The notes beneath the pieces were generated by a model. It was not told the origin of the DNA and made no database searches. It was given only the letters and a program-made list of their open reading frames with translations. From positions 244,202-308,201 of the forward strand of contig JADCRB010000061.1 of assembly GCA_021464245.1 (NCBI GenBank): a DNA stretch of 64,000 bases, written 5' to 3'. A program made the position numbers and the translations under genes. Of the stretch, positions 34,308 to 45,171 are shown in pieces. Position 1 is the stretch's first letter. Each line of letters starts with the position of its first letter. The DNA is from Carallia brachiata. Taxonomy: Eukaryota; Streptophyta; Magnoliopsida; Malpighiales; Rhizophoraceae.

Positions 34308-36675
34308 CGGGGCTTGTTGGGGGTGTGTTAAAATAAGTGCAAGTACCTTAAGCCAAGCAGCTTCATGGGATAGGGAAAGGAAGTACATTTCCATTTTTTC
34401 CCGGAATCCTGCAGGGAGGATTTCCTACTTGAGCTATTTTCATTTTTCAATTTGTTATTAGGTTGGGCTTAAGGGTGAGTTTCTTCAAATATATGCTAAA
34501 GAAGACGGCGAAAAGGCCGAGTGGACTGATTTGACACTTGATGCTGTTCCATCCACATTTACCTGGTACAAGGTAATTCTAATCTTCCATTAACCTTTTC
34601 CAAAAACTTCCGTTATGAGGCATGCCCATAGATTTCTTCTTTGCCAGTTTTGTCAACAGAATGTTAGACGTATCAGTAATTAGTTTCTTCCCTTATTATC
34701 ATAAAGCTCATAAAATTTCCATTTGCTAGCTTTTTTTTTTTTTCAAAGGTTACTGTGAGATAAAAAAAAAAGGGACTAGACAAAATTCATTTTGTCATGT
34801 GACCTGTTTCTCAATAAAAAGATAAAGAATAATTTCTGTGTCAGGTGAATAACTACAAAGCATTTTCATTATTTGTCGTGATATTTTAATAAAACTGAAA
34901 GTCGAATTAAAGTCAGGCTCCATTGTGAATTAAGCTTGAACCCTAGTGCATTACAAGGTTGGAGTGAAATCGATGCCTGTTTACCTTACAAACTGAATAA
35001 TCTTTTTAGAAATTTCCTTTTCCTCAAGTGATAGTTTTCCCTGATTGGTTCAGACATATTTTGATGCACCATCTGGAACTGATCCAGTTGCTGTTGATCT
35101 GGAAAGTATGGGAAAAGGCCAGGCTTGGGTCAATGGCCACCACATAGGGAGATACTGGACTCTTGTCGCTCCAAAACATGGATGCCAAAGTCATTGTGAT
35201 TATCGTGGAGCCTATAATTCAGATAAATGCACAACAAATTGTGGGAAGCCTACTCAAACCTTGTAATCTTTGAAACCCATCTGCTTTATGAGCATGCATC
35301 TTGTCCATTGTGTGCAGCGGCCAATTTCTTCTACATGAATTCTTGTATCACCTTTTTGGTTTTGATGGTGGCTATTGGAAAAAGTAGAGAAAGAAACCTA
35401 ACATCTCTAGCTGCCGTTGGTTTCAGGTATCATGTTCCCCGGTCATGGTTACAGGTATCAAATAATGCCCTTGTCATCTTTGAGGAAACAGGAGGAAATC
35501 CTTTTAAGGTTTCAATAAAGACGCGTTCAGCACAATTGTCTGCTCTCAAGTGTCAGAGGCTCACTATCCACCACTCCAGAAATGGTCCCATTTCAATCTT
35601 AAATTTGGGAACTTTTCAACAAATGTTCTGACACCAGCAATGCACTTACAATGTCAAGACGGGCATATAATCCATTCAATAGAATTTGCTAGTTATGGAA
35701 CTCCTCAAGGTAGTTGCCAGAACTTTTCCAGAGGCAACTGCCATGCTCTCAATTCATTGGCCGTTGTGTCTGAGGTGAGTATTGTAGTTATAATGGTGTT
35801 TCATGCTTTGTGAGGACTGCATTGATTGGACAATCATCATAAGTTTGTTCCTCACATTACATCCTCCCGCCTTCTAACATTCTGTTTCGCCTGATCATAG
35901 CAGTCAGCCGGCATATTTCCCATACATGCATTGGATCATGTATTTGCATTGATTTCAAAACTTTTATACAAGTATCTTCTCCCCTGCCCCCTCCCCCTTC
36001 TTTTTTTTGTTGGTCTTTTGGCTATTAGCAAGTACTGTAATTGGCCAATAAGAATTAGAGCTTTTTGTCTTTTGCGACTTTTTTGAAGTTCTAAGTGGTG
36101 GATTCGTTTAATAAATAAAAAATATAATTTTCCGGCACATGTGCTCTTGCATTAACAAACTAATGCATGCCAGTGCATGGAAGCGTCAGTTTGTTGCATG
36201 GAAACGCCTTCTTCCGTGCTGCTATATAGTCAGAGTAATTTTCCAATTTAATACAAAATTTCCCTTGGAAGTTTTATCATTTAATTTTGGTCTTTTCCCA
36301 AATTTCATCTTCATTCAATAGTATCTTAAATTCTCTTGAAAGATATCACACTGTGGGGATTTTAGTTGACCTGTTTTTCCTTGTCTACTCATAGTCTTGG
36401 CCTTGTTTATTGATAGGCAATTTAAGTAGTCATTTAACTATTATCTTTTATTCTCAGTTGGTCATATCTCTTTGTATGGGCTGTTTCTTCTTCCTGCAAG
36501 AATTCTAGCTTACAACTTTCTCCTGTTTTTGCAGGCATGCCAGGGAAGAAACAAATGTGAGGTCGGAATATCAAATGCTGTATTTGGAGGCGATCCATGC
36601 CGTGGAATTGTCAAAACGTTGGCTGTTGAGGCAAAGTGTGCATCTTCTTCGAATCTTGACTCCGCTCGGTATTGA
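24099..36675 (+). CDS. BGAL9: Beta-galactosidase 9-like, copy 2 (GH35; reading frame broken)
   Basis: Tandem paralogue of the gene at 7872. Exons: 24099-24299, 24786-24881, 24991-25103, 25449-25515, 26170-26262, 26706-26848, 27040-27128, 27873-27978, 28488-28575, 28746-28867, 29435-29635, 29880-30097, 31577-31692, 32595-32692, 33630-33740, 34462-34572, 35054-35262, 35427-35774, 36535-36675. It keeps the signal peptide, acid/base Glu194 and the complete lectin C-terminus ([17 protein letters not shown]). Exon 6 is 143 nt instead of 144: TGCAAGCAG of copy 1 is TGCAGCAG here (near 26821), shifting the frame to TAG at 27041-27043 (238 residues), before the nucleophile in exon 7. Exon 18 is 348 instead of 349 nt (CACAATTGTC versus CACAAGTTGTC). 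The last base of exon 17 is T instead of G, changing the family Trp of TWYHVPRSW to Leu and weakening the donor. As read it is a pseudogene. With errors discounted it would be about 890 residues. Confidence 0.85.
34246..34307. repeat. 62-nt poly-G homopolymer in intron 15 of BGAL9 copy 2
   Basis: 62 consecutive G are followed by CGGGGC and preceded by a T-run. Tracts of this length are extremely rare in plant genomes and are unstable in cloning, amplification and sequencing, so the length given may not be true. Copy 1 has about 12 G at the same place. Confidence 0.9.
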
Positions 36676-37821
36676 TGTCACTTGGCGCTGCCGCGTTCAA
36701 CAATCTTGGAGCAATTTCGAGGGACAAGGCAGACTTGCTTCCACGGCATCTCTGAGACTGGTTATTTATCTAAATTCATACGGGCTTGAGTCCTTCCTAT
36801 CTGATGACGCAAAAGGAAAAAAACCTTGCTAACGGCGAATTTGTAAACTCTCAATATCAGGCTCTGTATCTTGGTTAAAAGTTTAAGACAACACTTCTGC
36901 CATCATTGGCCATCTATGTACGTGTAAATGTAAATCATTTACAGAATCCTTAAACTACTTGGAGTTCGTGGTGGATTTTTTTTTTTTTGGGGTGATAAAA
37001 AAAAGGAGAGAGAGGAAGATGTATATTCTCTCATAAAGGTCAAATTACCACTTTTGTTCAAAAAAAACAAAGAGTTCCACTTGCGTTTTGCAAGTAGAAT
37101 AGACCATCAAGCCTGATAGCAGCCTCGCACTGCCCACTGGAGAGGCTAAGAGTGGAATGTATGCTTTGCTGCCTCTCTTTGCAGCCCTGCAGAGATATCC
37201 GCCGTGATTAACAGTTCTGTGCGGTCTTGAAGTTTTTGGACTGTTCATTCGTATATCTTATACATGTAACCAATAACTAAATGAAGCTCAAAAAAAAAAA
37301 AAGAAGCTATAACTAAATGATAAAAGTATTATTAAGTTGTTGTATATTTTAGATCAAGAATTTTTTGGTTATAATATTCATTCTTTTGATTTTTTTTTTT
37401 TTTTGTAAACACGCCAGATTAGGGAGAGGAGAGGTGACTACCATTCTGGTACTCCAAATTTTGACATAAAAATGTTTACTAAAATTATTAAGTGCTAAAC
37501 TCTCTTAATTTAATTTTTATTTTTATGTCTATAACTATATACTCAACTTCATTTTTAATGCCGATTTTTTACACTTTGTTATTGTAAAGCAAAAATCGTA
37601 TATGGATCGATGTGTAGACGTAAGGTAAAAAAAAAAACAAGAAATAAAAGACCCTCCTTAAACCTCACGTGCTGCCTTAAACCCTACTCGACCGAATTCA
37701 GATTAAAAAAAAAAAAAACCCAAATCTAATGTAACACAGAGAAAAAATCCACTGAAGAAGAGGATTGTAGTACACCAACTGGTGTCGTCAATTGGCTACT
37801 ACGATTGTGTAATTTTCTCAA
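36676..37821. other. Intergenic region between BGAL9 copy 2 and the mS35-type gene
   Basis: The first 780 bp are the 3' flank of copy 2, parallel to 20972-21710. The remainder is AT-rich promoter and leader of the next gene, with a G-box (CACGTG, 37666-37671) and a telo-box (37679-37686). No further coding exon is visible. Confidence 0.6.
37666..37686 (+). promoter_or_regulatory. G-box and telo-box upstream of the mS35-type gene
   Basis: CACGTG at 37666-37671 is followed by AAACCCTA at 37679-37686, about 135-155 bp before the ATG. Telo-boxes (AAACCCTA) are a known promoter element of plant ribosomal-protein and translation genes, which fits the downstream gene. Function here is inferred from motif and position only. 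Confidence 0.5.
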
Positions 37822-40800
37822 ATGAGAGGAACAGCCATTGGAAGAAGGATCCCTAACCCTAACGGTTACAACTCTAATCCTGCAGCCAAACGCTCTCCTT
37901 TCTTGTCCATTTCTCCATTTTCCACTTCTTCCGGCTCTGGTTCCGACGGAGGCGGCCGCGGCCGCGGCCGTGGGGGTGGAGGACCCTCCCCCTTCATTCC
38001 CGATTTCGTTCCGAGAGCACCGGGGAAGCCGGAGTCCGACTTGCCAAAACCCGAGCCTCCACCAAATGGGATCGGTCACGGCAGGGGCAGGCCTCTGCCA
38101 TCCAGCCCGATTCTCCCGTCCTTCTCCGCCTTCACTTCATCTTTAAAACCACCGCCGGCGCACTCTACGCAATGTACGGTTGGACGGGGCCGGGGAGCCG
38201 CCGATTTACCATCAGGCCCCATCTCGAAGCCGGTATCGAGACCTCCAAGAGTCCAATTCACTGCAGAGCCTAACCTGCCGTCAGCTGTGATATCCGGACT
38301 ACCCGGAGTCGGACGTGGGAAGACTGTCCAGCCAGCAGGGCCCTCTCCGCAGCAGGTTCAGGAAGAAAATCGGCACATCAGGAAAGGGAGACCCAACCGG
38401 CAAGCCCGAGACGAAGCTTTGGGGCCATCCACTGCTACTAAGCCGAAGATGAGCGATGAGACAGCGGTGAAGAATGCAATGCGCATACTGTCGCGGGGGT
38501 CGGAAGCAACCGGCAGCGGCGGAGGCAGAGGGCAAGGAAGAGGAAGAGGGAGAGGGAGAGGAAGAGAGAGAGGAAGGGGAAGAGGATGGAGGAGAGGGAG
38601 AGAAGACAGTGGTGATGTTGATGATGATGATGATGCTACGGGTCTTTATTTGGGCGACAACAAGGATGGGGAGAAATTGGCTGAGAAAGTTGGAGTTGAG
38701 AATATGAACAAATTGATTGAAGGTTTCGAGGAGTTGAGTTCCAGAGTTCTGCCTTCTCCTCTGGAAGATGAATTTTTGGATGCTTTGGATACCAATTTTA
38801 AGGTCATACTTTTTTTGTTTTCAATGGACATCTTTATTTTTCGCGTTCTGTTCAATTGGATTGCCGTTTTCATTTCTTTTTCTCTATGGAGACTTGAGAG
38901 TTCAGTTAAGAAGCAAAATCTTCTTATTAATTTGATGAAATCTTTTGGGAGTATTTTTTTAATAAAGGAGGTGGGATGCATCATGGGCATCGAATTAAAA
39001 TTTTTGTTCTTATTAGAACTATTTTGGCTCATTGTGTGATAATTCTTCTTTAAAGGCCTCTTTGCAAGACTTGAAATAGGTTTATAGCTTTATAGCTTTT
39101 AATGAATTGCTCTAAGATTAGGTTTTGAAGGTTTACTCTGGATATGGAATAATCTCTTGCTTTGTAAATCTGGAGTGAAAATTCTTTGGGTTGCAGATTG
39201 AGTTTGAGCCAGAGTACCTGATGGGTGAGTTTGATCAAAACCCGGATATTGATGAGAAACCACCTATGCCTGTGCGGGAGATGCTGGAGAAGGTCAAGCC
39301 ATTCATGATGGCATATGAAGGAATTCAGAGTCATGAGGAATGGGAGGTATTTTAGATTGCTTTCAGATGAGTTGATCGGTAGAACTTTATGAATTTGAGA
39401 AACAATGCGCTGTTTCTTTCCCATATTGTATTTGCTGAACTCTTGAACATCCTACACTTTGTCAAATAAGTACAGTTTTCAACATTCTAAGCTGCATTTA
39501 TACATAAACTATCATGAAAATTTTGAATTGAGTCCTCTCTTTTACTTGGATCATTGCATTGAACGGCTTATTTTCAGAGCCTTTTGTACAATAGTTTCCT
39601 TTCTTTTTTTTTTTTTCAGTATTCTGTTTTGTCAAACTAGAGTTGTGACCCTCGCCTCTCCATTTTACCATTTAATTCTTACCGGCTACCGCTTTATACA
39701 GATCATTCAGTTTGTTATGATTTTGAGGTGGATATACTTGTATTTCTAGTCGTTGAATCATTATGAGCTTTTATGTTGAGAATGTTTCATTTTCTCTGAA
39801 TGACCAAGATGCTAGGAGTAGGGCATTTCCACGAACATAAATGCCACCATTTTTTCAACATGATATGGCATGTATTGTGGCATTCTGACCATGAAAAATT
39901 ATTGCCTTGCATGGCCCTCTGAGCCGTATTATACTTTGTGGTCTTAAATTCTGTAAACTTCCCTGAGTGAGATTCTGTGGTTCTTATCCTCTAATCAGAG
40001 TTTTATCCACTAATAAATAAAATTTTTTAAAAGGAAAGTAAGTGGAAAGTGGAGACCAGTAACCTTAACGTTCTGGTTTGTTGTAAGAACTTGATGTCAA
40101 CATATTCTTATAGTTACTTGATGTATCTGTCTCATTTTGATGTCTGTGCATGTGTCTGTTTCTATTACACTCATGCATCGTTTTACTGCTCAACATTTTT
40201 CTAATGCATTTTTGCTCCTTTTATTATCAACTGCCTGAAATAAATTTACTTCTATTGCTGCAAATCAAAGTCAGTGATGTAATATTCTCCTTGGCACGTG
40301 AATTTGAAATTATTGTGGTGTGTGTGCTGGAAATTATTGATGCCAATAACAGTTGTTAAGGGAATTGACTTAGATGCTTCTTGATTTCCGAGGAATTAGT
40401 GTGTTTTCAGCATTATTGTTTAAAGTAGAGAAAGTGTAATAGTTGCAGAATGTTCCATTAACTATATCGGTATCTTCTTGGTCTATCTTACTTTAACAGG
40501 AGGCTGTTGAAGAAATAATGACAAACTTGCCGCTATTGAAAGAGATTGTTGATCATTACGGTGGACCTGATAGGTTAACTGCAAAGAAACAACAAGAAGA
40601 GTTGGAAAGGGTTGCAAAAACTATTCCTGCAAGAGCACCCGTTTCTGTAAAGCAGTTTGCTGATCGTGCAGTTCTTTCTCTTCAGGTTAGTTCTTTTGGC
40701 GGGGATATTCTAATGGAAAATCCTTTTCCAATCAAATCCACTCCGTGGACTGTTACCACACAAGAGCCATCTGTTATTGTCCATGAGGTTGATTCATTGC

Positions 40801-42074
40801 AAACATGCCAATCACCGAATTTTTTACTTGTGTGGTGTGTGTTGTGTCATCTAAAACATCCTCACACTTCCAACTCATTTTTGGAGGTCCTTTTGAGCCA
40901 TTTTAAAAGATTAATTTTAAGCTTTTGTACTTAAAGCAATTTAACCAGCTAGCCAAAGGGAGCAAGTTTAATGGTACTGGAGGTGCCCCATCTTGTCTGG
41001 GACTATATGATACAATTGCACTGCATAATTAGAATTGGCTTAAGATTAGTTTAAGGTCCAAGACAGCTAAGAGAAGCATTGTATTTCTTCCAAGCAAATT
41101 ACGCTAATGCATGATTCTGTCACTTTTATGACTTGACGTAAGGTGAAGTCATTCTCCTCAAGATGTAGCACGCCACTTATATGGCAAACCTTTTGGTTCT
41201 CCGTTAGGAGCCTTGTAGCTAGCGATACCTGCGTTTGCAGATATCTGTTGAGCTTAAAATTGGTTAGCCCTTAAGGACTTCAATGTGGAATAATTTCTTA
41301 TGTGAGAGGACATGTTTATCTGGTAGGAAGGAATTTTATAGAAGTTCCTTTTGCATGTCAAAGTGCAAAACCATAGGCTTGACAACCGTTGCCCATTTTA
41401 GGTACTCGTAGATATTCTTAAGGCGAACACATATATCTTCAACAATTGTGTGGTTACAGATGGCTGGATGTCGTTCATCCCCATCAGTCTAACTCATAAT
41501 TTTAGGAATATAGCAAGTTGATCTTAGCCTTCAATATTCAATCAGTGTTCTTTCTTTCTCATTCTAGGATAATTCCTTTGACTATTCCATGCACCATTTT
41601 GCAGAAATAAAATTTGAATTTCTTTTTTTTTTTTTTTTCCTTTTTAGAGAAATATGAGCCACTGATGCTGCGGAAACCCAAAAGAGTAAATTTACAATCT
41701 TTTTCTGAAGGGCATATACTTTGTTGGTGGAACATAACTTGTTGATAGCTTTGTGAATGGCCTTTTTAATCTTGTGTCATCACATTTCACATTTCTTTTA
41801 TTCTCATGTTTACATTTGTTTTATTCCTATTGTTAAGAACGGAGCTGTCTTAGAGTGTGTTTTCTGCTTCTGAAAATTTTTGCACCGTGTGGAAGAGTTT
41901 CTGGGGGTGGGATGCAGATATCTGTTGAATAATTCTTGCATGCGGCATGATTTGAGAACTAATAGGGACTTCTAAATTCGTCCTATAATGCAGAGTAACC
42001 CTGGGTGGGGATTTGACAAGAAATGCCAGTTCATGGATAAGCTTGTGAGACAGGTCTCTCAGCATTACAGCTGA
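37822..42074 (+). CDS. Mitochondrial small ribosomal subunit protein, S24/S35 (mS35) type
   Basis: Predicted component of the mitochondrial ribosome small subunit. Exons are 37822-38802, 39197-39346, 40500-40685 and 41994-42074, all phase 0, giving 465 codons plus TGA. The conserved part is the C-terminal half: GLYLGDNKDGEKLAEKVG, the PSPLEDEFLDALDTNFK segment, EFEPEYLMGEFDQNPDIDEK, EKVKPFMMAYEGIQSHEEWE, DHYGGPDRLTAKKQQEELER and SNPGWGFDKKCQFMDKLV. These match my memory of plant proteins annotated as mitochondrial ribosomal protein S24/S35. The N-terminal half is low complexity, with Gly-Arg repeats at about residues 41-54 and 231-262 and a Pro-rich middle, as in RNA-binding RGG proteins. The N-terminus is Arg/Ser/Pro-rich, with few acidic residues before residue 42, compatible with a mitochondrial presequence. 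The reading frame is intact. Confidence 0.78.
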
Positions 42075-43422
42075 AGCTAGACCCTCTTATTTGTTTCAGC
42101 ACTTCTAATGCCTGATTTCTTCGACATTGTTGAAACGTCTGGCATTGAGGATTGATCATATTTATGGTCTGTTTCCTGATTACCTAGATTTTTGTTCTCT
42201 TATTAATATCATCAGCCCTTGTAATAATTATTTTGGACTTTTGCGTTACTAAATTTTGATACTTTGATATTAATTTTTCATTTTGTTGAATCATTTTAAT
42301 TTTCAAGGTATTCAATTAATAATTACTGCTCTACTCTCAGTTTGAGTATGTAATATTCTGTGTTTCTGTTCAATTATGACCGATGGTTTAGATAATGTTG
42401 GTTCGAGTTATCAGGTTGGGCGGTTCAGGTATTTTAACGGCAAACTTTAACAGATGTTTTGAGTGTTTCCTCAAACATTTAACATTATATCTTAACCAAT
42501 GATTTCAACTATTTTGTCATCAAGTAATGACCCAAAACCATAACCATAGTATAGTTTTTCAAAATGATATGGTTGTGATTGGATTTTGTTTAGGCAAAAA
42601 TTAGATAGCATAATTTCATTGAGTACATGTGGACATATAGTGATATAAGTAATTAAATAGTTGAATTTAAAAATAAAAAATAGATGAGCTGATAGTATTA
42701 GAAGAATTACACGTTCACTTGTGTTTTGTTAAAAATAAGTTATATAGTGTTTTTTTTAAAAAAAATTTTTGGTTGTTCTTTGTTATCCATTAGAAATATT
42801 AGATGTTGGGCAGTTTTTCCCAAAAAAAAAAAAGATTGTGGGGCAGTTTAATTGTTTAAAATTTTTATATAATATCCACTCTATTTCGTTTTAAAATGTT
42901 CGTGTAAATCACTTATTACCCTCTTTTTTTTTTCCTCGTTTTACAGAAGTCCAAACTCCAAACGGAATCATATCACCTCGTATACCAGTCAAAATGTTAG
43001 ATGAAATTAATTAATTTATCATTCATTCCAGTTTCCGAGCGAATCATCCATTAAAATTGCTAACCCATAAAAAATTAAGCTGTGGGAGAACAATGCATTG
43101 TTCCCCAAAGTCCAAAACTCTGGCCATGTTCAAGGTTCAATTATGCAGTGTCGTATGTGAGGAACATGTGTTAAACGTGGAAGCAAAAGTAATTTCCTAT
43201 TGAAAGATAGGAAATTGCTTGTCCAGATTCTGATAAGAAATAGAAAGTGTGTGTATCTTTTTTGGTATATCGGATCAAACAGTATCAGAATTTTAAGTCC
43301 CAGATTCGTCCGATGCATCAAAATCAACTATTGGTAGCAGCAGAACAAGCAGAAGGAACCAAATCCCATTACTAGAAGCCTCAACCACTAACTCGAACTC
43401 ATCAAGGCCAGTGGTGGCGATA
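42075..43422. other. Intergenic region, AT-rich
   Basis: This is the 3' flank of the mS35-type gene and the promoter/leader of the amino acid transporter. It is AT-rich with short homopolymers. I see no convincing exon, RNA gene or mobile element in it. Confidence 0.5.
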
Positions 43423-45171
43423 ATGGATGCCCAACGGCCTGAAGGCCAAGACCCACCGCGGAAAAGCTACTGGAGATTCAGCAAGCAAGACTTTTTCCCG
43501 GAACCGTCGTTCCAAGACCTGTCGGCTTACAAAGCCGCACTGTCTCAGACCGGCCCCCGCCTCAAGGACCGCCTTCTGTCCCGCTCCACCGACGCCAACG
43601 AACTGGTCAATCTCCCCAAGGAGAGCGAGAACCCCATGAAGAAATGCCTCTCCTGGTGGGACCTCATGTGGCTTGCCTTCGGATCCGTTGTTGGGTCTGG
43701 CATTTTCGTTGTCACCGGCCAAGAAGCCCGTTACCACGCCGGTCCAGCCATAGTTCTCTCTTATGCTGTTTCGGGCTTCTCAGCATTGCTTTCCGTGTTT
43801 TGTTATACGGAGTTTGCTGTCGAGATTCCGGCTGCTGGTGGGTCGTTTTCGTTTCTTCGTGTGGAGTTGGGTGACTTTGTTGCTTTTCTTGCTGCTGGGA
43901 ACATTCTTTTGGAGGCAGTTGTTGGTGCTGCCGGGTTAGGACGGTCTTGGAGTTCATATCTTGCCAGCATGATCAACTCTGATAATCCTGATTTCTTGAG
44001 AATCAGGGTCAATTCTCTGGCTGATGGGTTTAATCTATTGGATCCACTGGCTGTTGTTGTTCTTTTGGTGGCAAATTCCATTGCAATGAGTGGGACAAAG
44101 AAGACTTCTTTGTTAAATTGGGTTAGTTCTATCCTCAGTTCTATTGTCATCGTGTTTGTGATTATTGTTGGGTTCATTCATGCTAAGAGCTCGAATTTGG
44201 TGCCATTTTTCCCATACGGAGCAAAGGGTGTTTTCAGTGCTGCAGCGGTTGTTTACTGGTCGTATACGGGTTTTGATATGGTTGCCACTATGGCTGAAGA
44301 GACTAAGAAACCGTCGAGAGATATACCAATTGGCTTGGTTGCTTCAATGTCCATGATAACAGTGATTTATTGCTTGATGTCTCTGTCTCTGACCATTATG
44401 GTGAAGTATACTGATATTGATCCCAATGCTGCCTACTCTGTTGCTTTTGTTCAAATTGGCATGAAATGGGCCAAGTATTTAGTAAGCATAGGGGCACTTA
44501 AGGGAATGACAACAAGCTTACTGGTTGGATCACTTGGACAAGGAAGATATACCACTCAGATTGCAAGGTCCCATATGATTCCTCCCTGGTTTGCTCTGGT
44601 TCATCCAAAAACTGGAACGCCCATCTATGCTACTCTTTTGACAACTATACTTAGTTCTATTGTAGCATTTTTCACGAGTTTGGACGTCTTATCGAGCGTT
44701 TTCTCTGTTAGTACGCTCCTTATTTTCATGCTTATGGCTTTTGCGTTACTAGTGAGGCGATATTATGTGAAGGACATCACTTCGAAGAATGATGGGATTA
44801 AGTTCCTTGTTTGCTCATTTGTTATAATTGGTTCTTCCATTGGGATTGCTGTATGTTGGAATTTAACTGGGGAAGGGTGGATTGGCTGTGTAGTGGCTTC
44901 GGTTATTTGGTTTTTGGGAACTTTGGGGTTGGCTTGGTTGCCAAAGCAACGCATGCCAAAGGTGTGGGGAGTTCCTCTTGTCCCATGGGTGCCATCATTG
45001 TCAATTGCAATGAATCTGTTTCTAATTGGATCAGTTGGCTCTGAGGCAATCCTGAGATTCATTGTATGCAGTGCGGTCATGATATTATATTATGTGTTTG
45101 TTGGGGTTCATGCAACATACGATGTAGCTCTTCAGAACCTGGAAGAAGCGAAGATTCAAGAAGTTCGATAA
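43423..45171 (+). CDS. CAT5: Cationic amino acid transporter, CAT5 type
   Basis: Integral membrane amino acid transporter of the APC superfamily (CAT family), expected to import basic amino acids by proton coupling at the plasma membrane. The gene is a single 583-codon exon ending TAA at 45169. The ATG at 43423 (MDAQRPEGQD) is the first in frame. An in-frame GTG 12 nt upstream is not a plausible plant start. The cytosolic N-terminus carries SYKAALSQTGPRLKDRL-like sequence (here AYKAALSQTGPRLKDRL). Transmembrane 1 contains the family signature GSVVGSGIFVVTGQEARYHA, followed by about 13 more hydrophobic segments. MVATMAEETKKPSRDIPIG and ALKGMTTSLLVGSLGQGRYT are strongly conserved, and the C-terminus ends NLEEAKIQEVR. 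Wording such as EARYHAGPA and LGRSWSSYLAS is closer to my recollection of Arabidopsis CAT5 than to CAT1 or CAT8. Confidence 0.92.
   Translation: MDAQRPEGQDPPRKSYWRFSKQDFFPEPSFQDLSAYKAALSQTGPRLKDRLLSRSTDANELVNLPKESENPMKKCLSWWDLMWLAFGSVVGSGIFVVTGQEARYHAGPAIVLSYAVSGFSALLSVFCYTEFAVEIPAAGGSFSFLRVELGDFVAFLAAGNILLEAVVGAAGLGRSWSSYLASMINSDNPDFLRIRVNSLADGFNLLDPLAVVVLLVANSIAMSGTKKTSLLNWVSSILSSIVIVFVIIVGFIHAKSSNLVPFFPYGAKGVFSAAAVVYWSYTGFDMVATMAEETKKPSRDIPIGLVASMSMITVIYCLMSLSLTIMVKYTDIDPNAAYSVAFVQIGMKWAKYLVSIGALKGMTTSLLVGSLGQGRYTTQIARSHMIPPWFALVHPKTGTPIYATLLTTILSSIVAFFTSLDVLSSVFSVSTLLIFMLMAFALLVRRYYVKDITSKNDGIKFLVCSFVIIGSSIGIAVCWNLTGEGWIGCVVASVIWFLGTLGLAWLPKQRMPKVWGVPLVPWVPSLSIAMNLFLIGSVGSEAILRFIVCSAVMILYYVFVGVHATYDVALQNLEEAKIQEVR

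Larger units (their letters stand above)
21711..37455. repeat. Tandem duplication unit B (contains BGAL9 copy 2)
   Basis: Direct repeat partner of unit A, directly abutting it in the same orientation. It begins near GTCGACGGCGTTGACACC (21709), the counterpart of the region around 4670-4720. It ends near 37455, where the sequence diverges from unit A. It is about 1.3 kb shorter than unit A because it lacks the two upstream insertions and the TRIM of unit A, although it has its own MITE-like insertion and a 0.75-kb extra intron segment at 30690-31440. Confidence 0.85.

Noticed and set aside
34231..34461. Open frame encoding a poly-glycine protein
   Set aside because: It is the translation of the 62-nt poly-G tract inside a BGAL9 intron, with no splice or conservation support.
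37726..38261. Several long alternative frames on both strands of the mS35-type first exon
   Set aside because: GC-rich, repetitive Gly/Arg codons open all frames. Only the plus-strand frame from 37822 continues through conserved exons.
43411..43422. Upstream GTG start for the amino acid transporter (four extra residues)
   Set aside because: Plants do not normally initiate at GTG. The first in-frame ATG is at 43423 and gives the expected N-terminus.
43402..43737. Minus-strand open frame opposite the transporter N-terminus
   Set aside because: It is a shadow of the GC-rich transporter coding sequence. The plus-strand frame is conserved.
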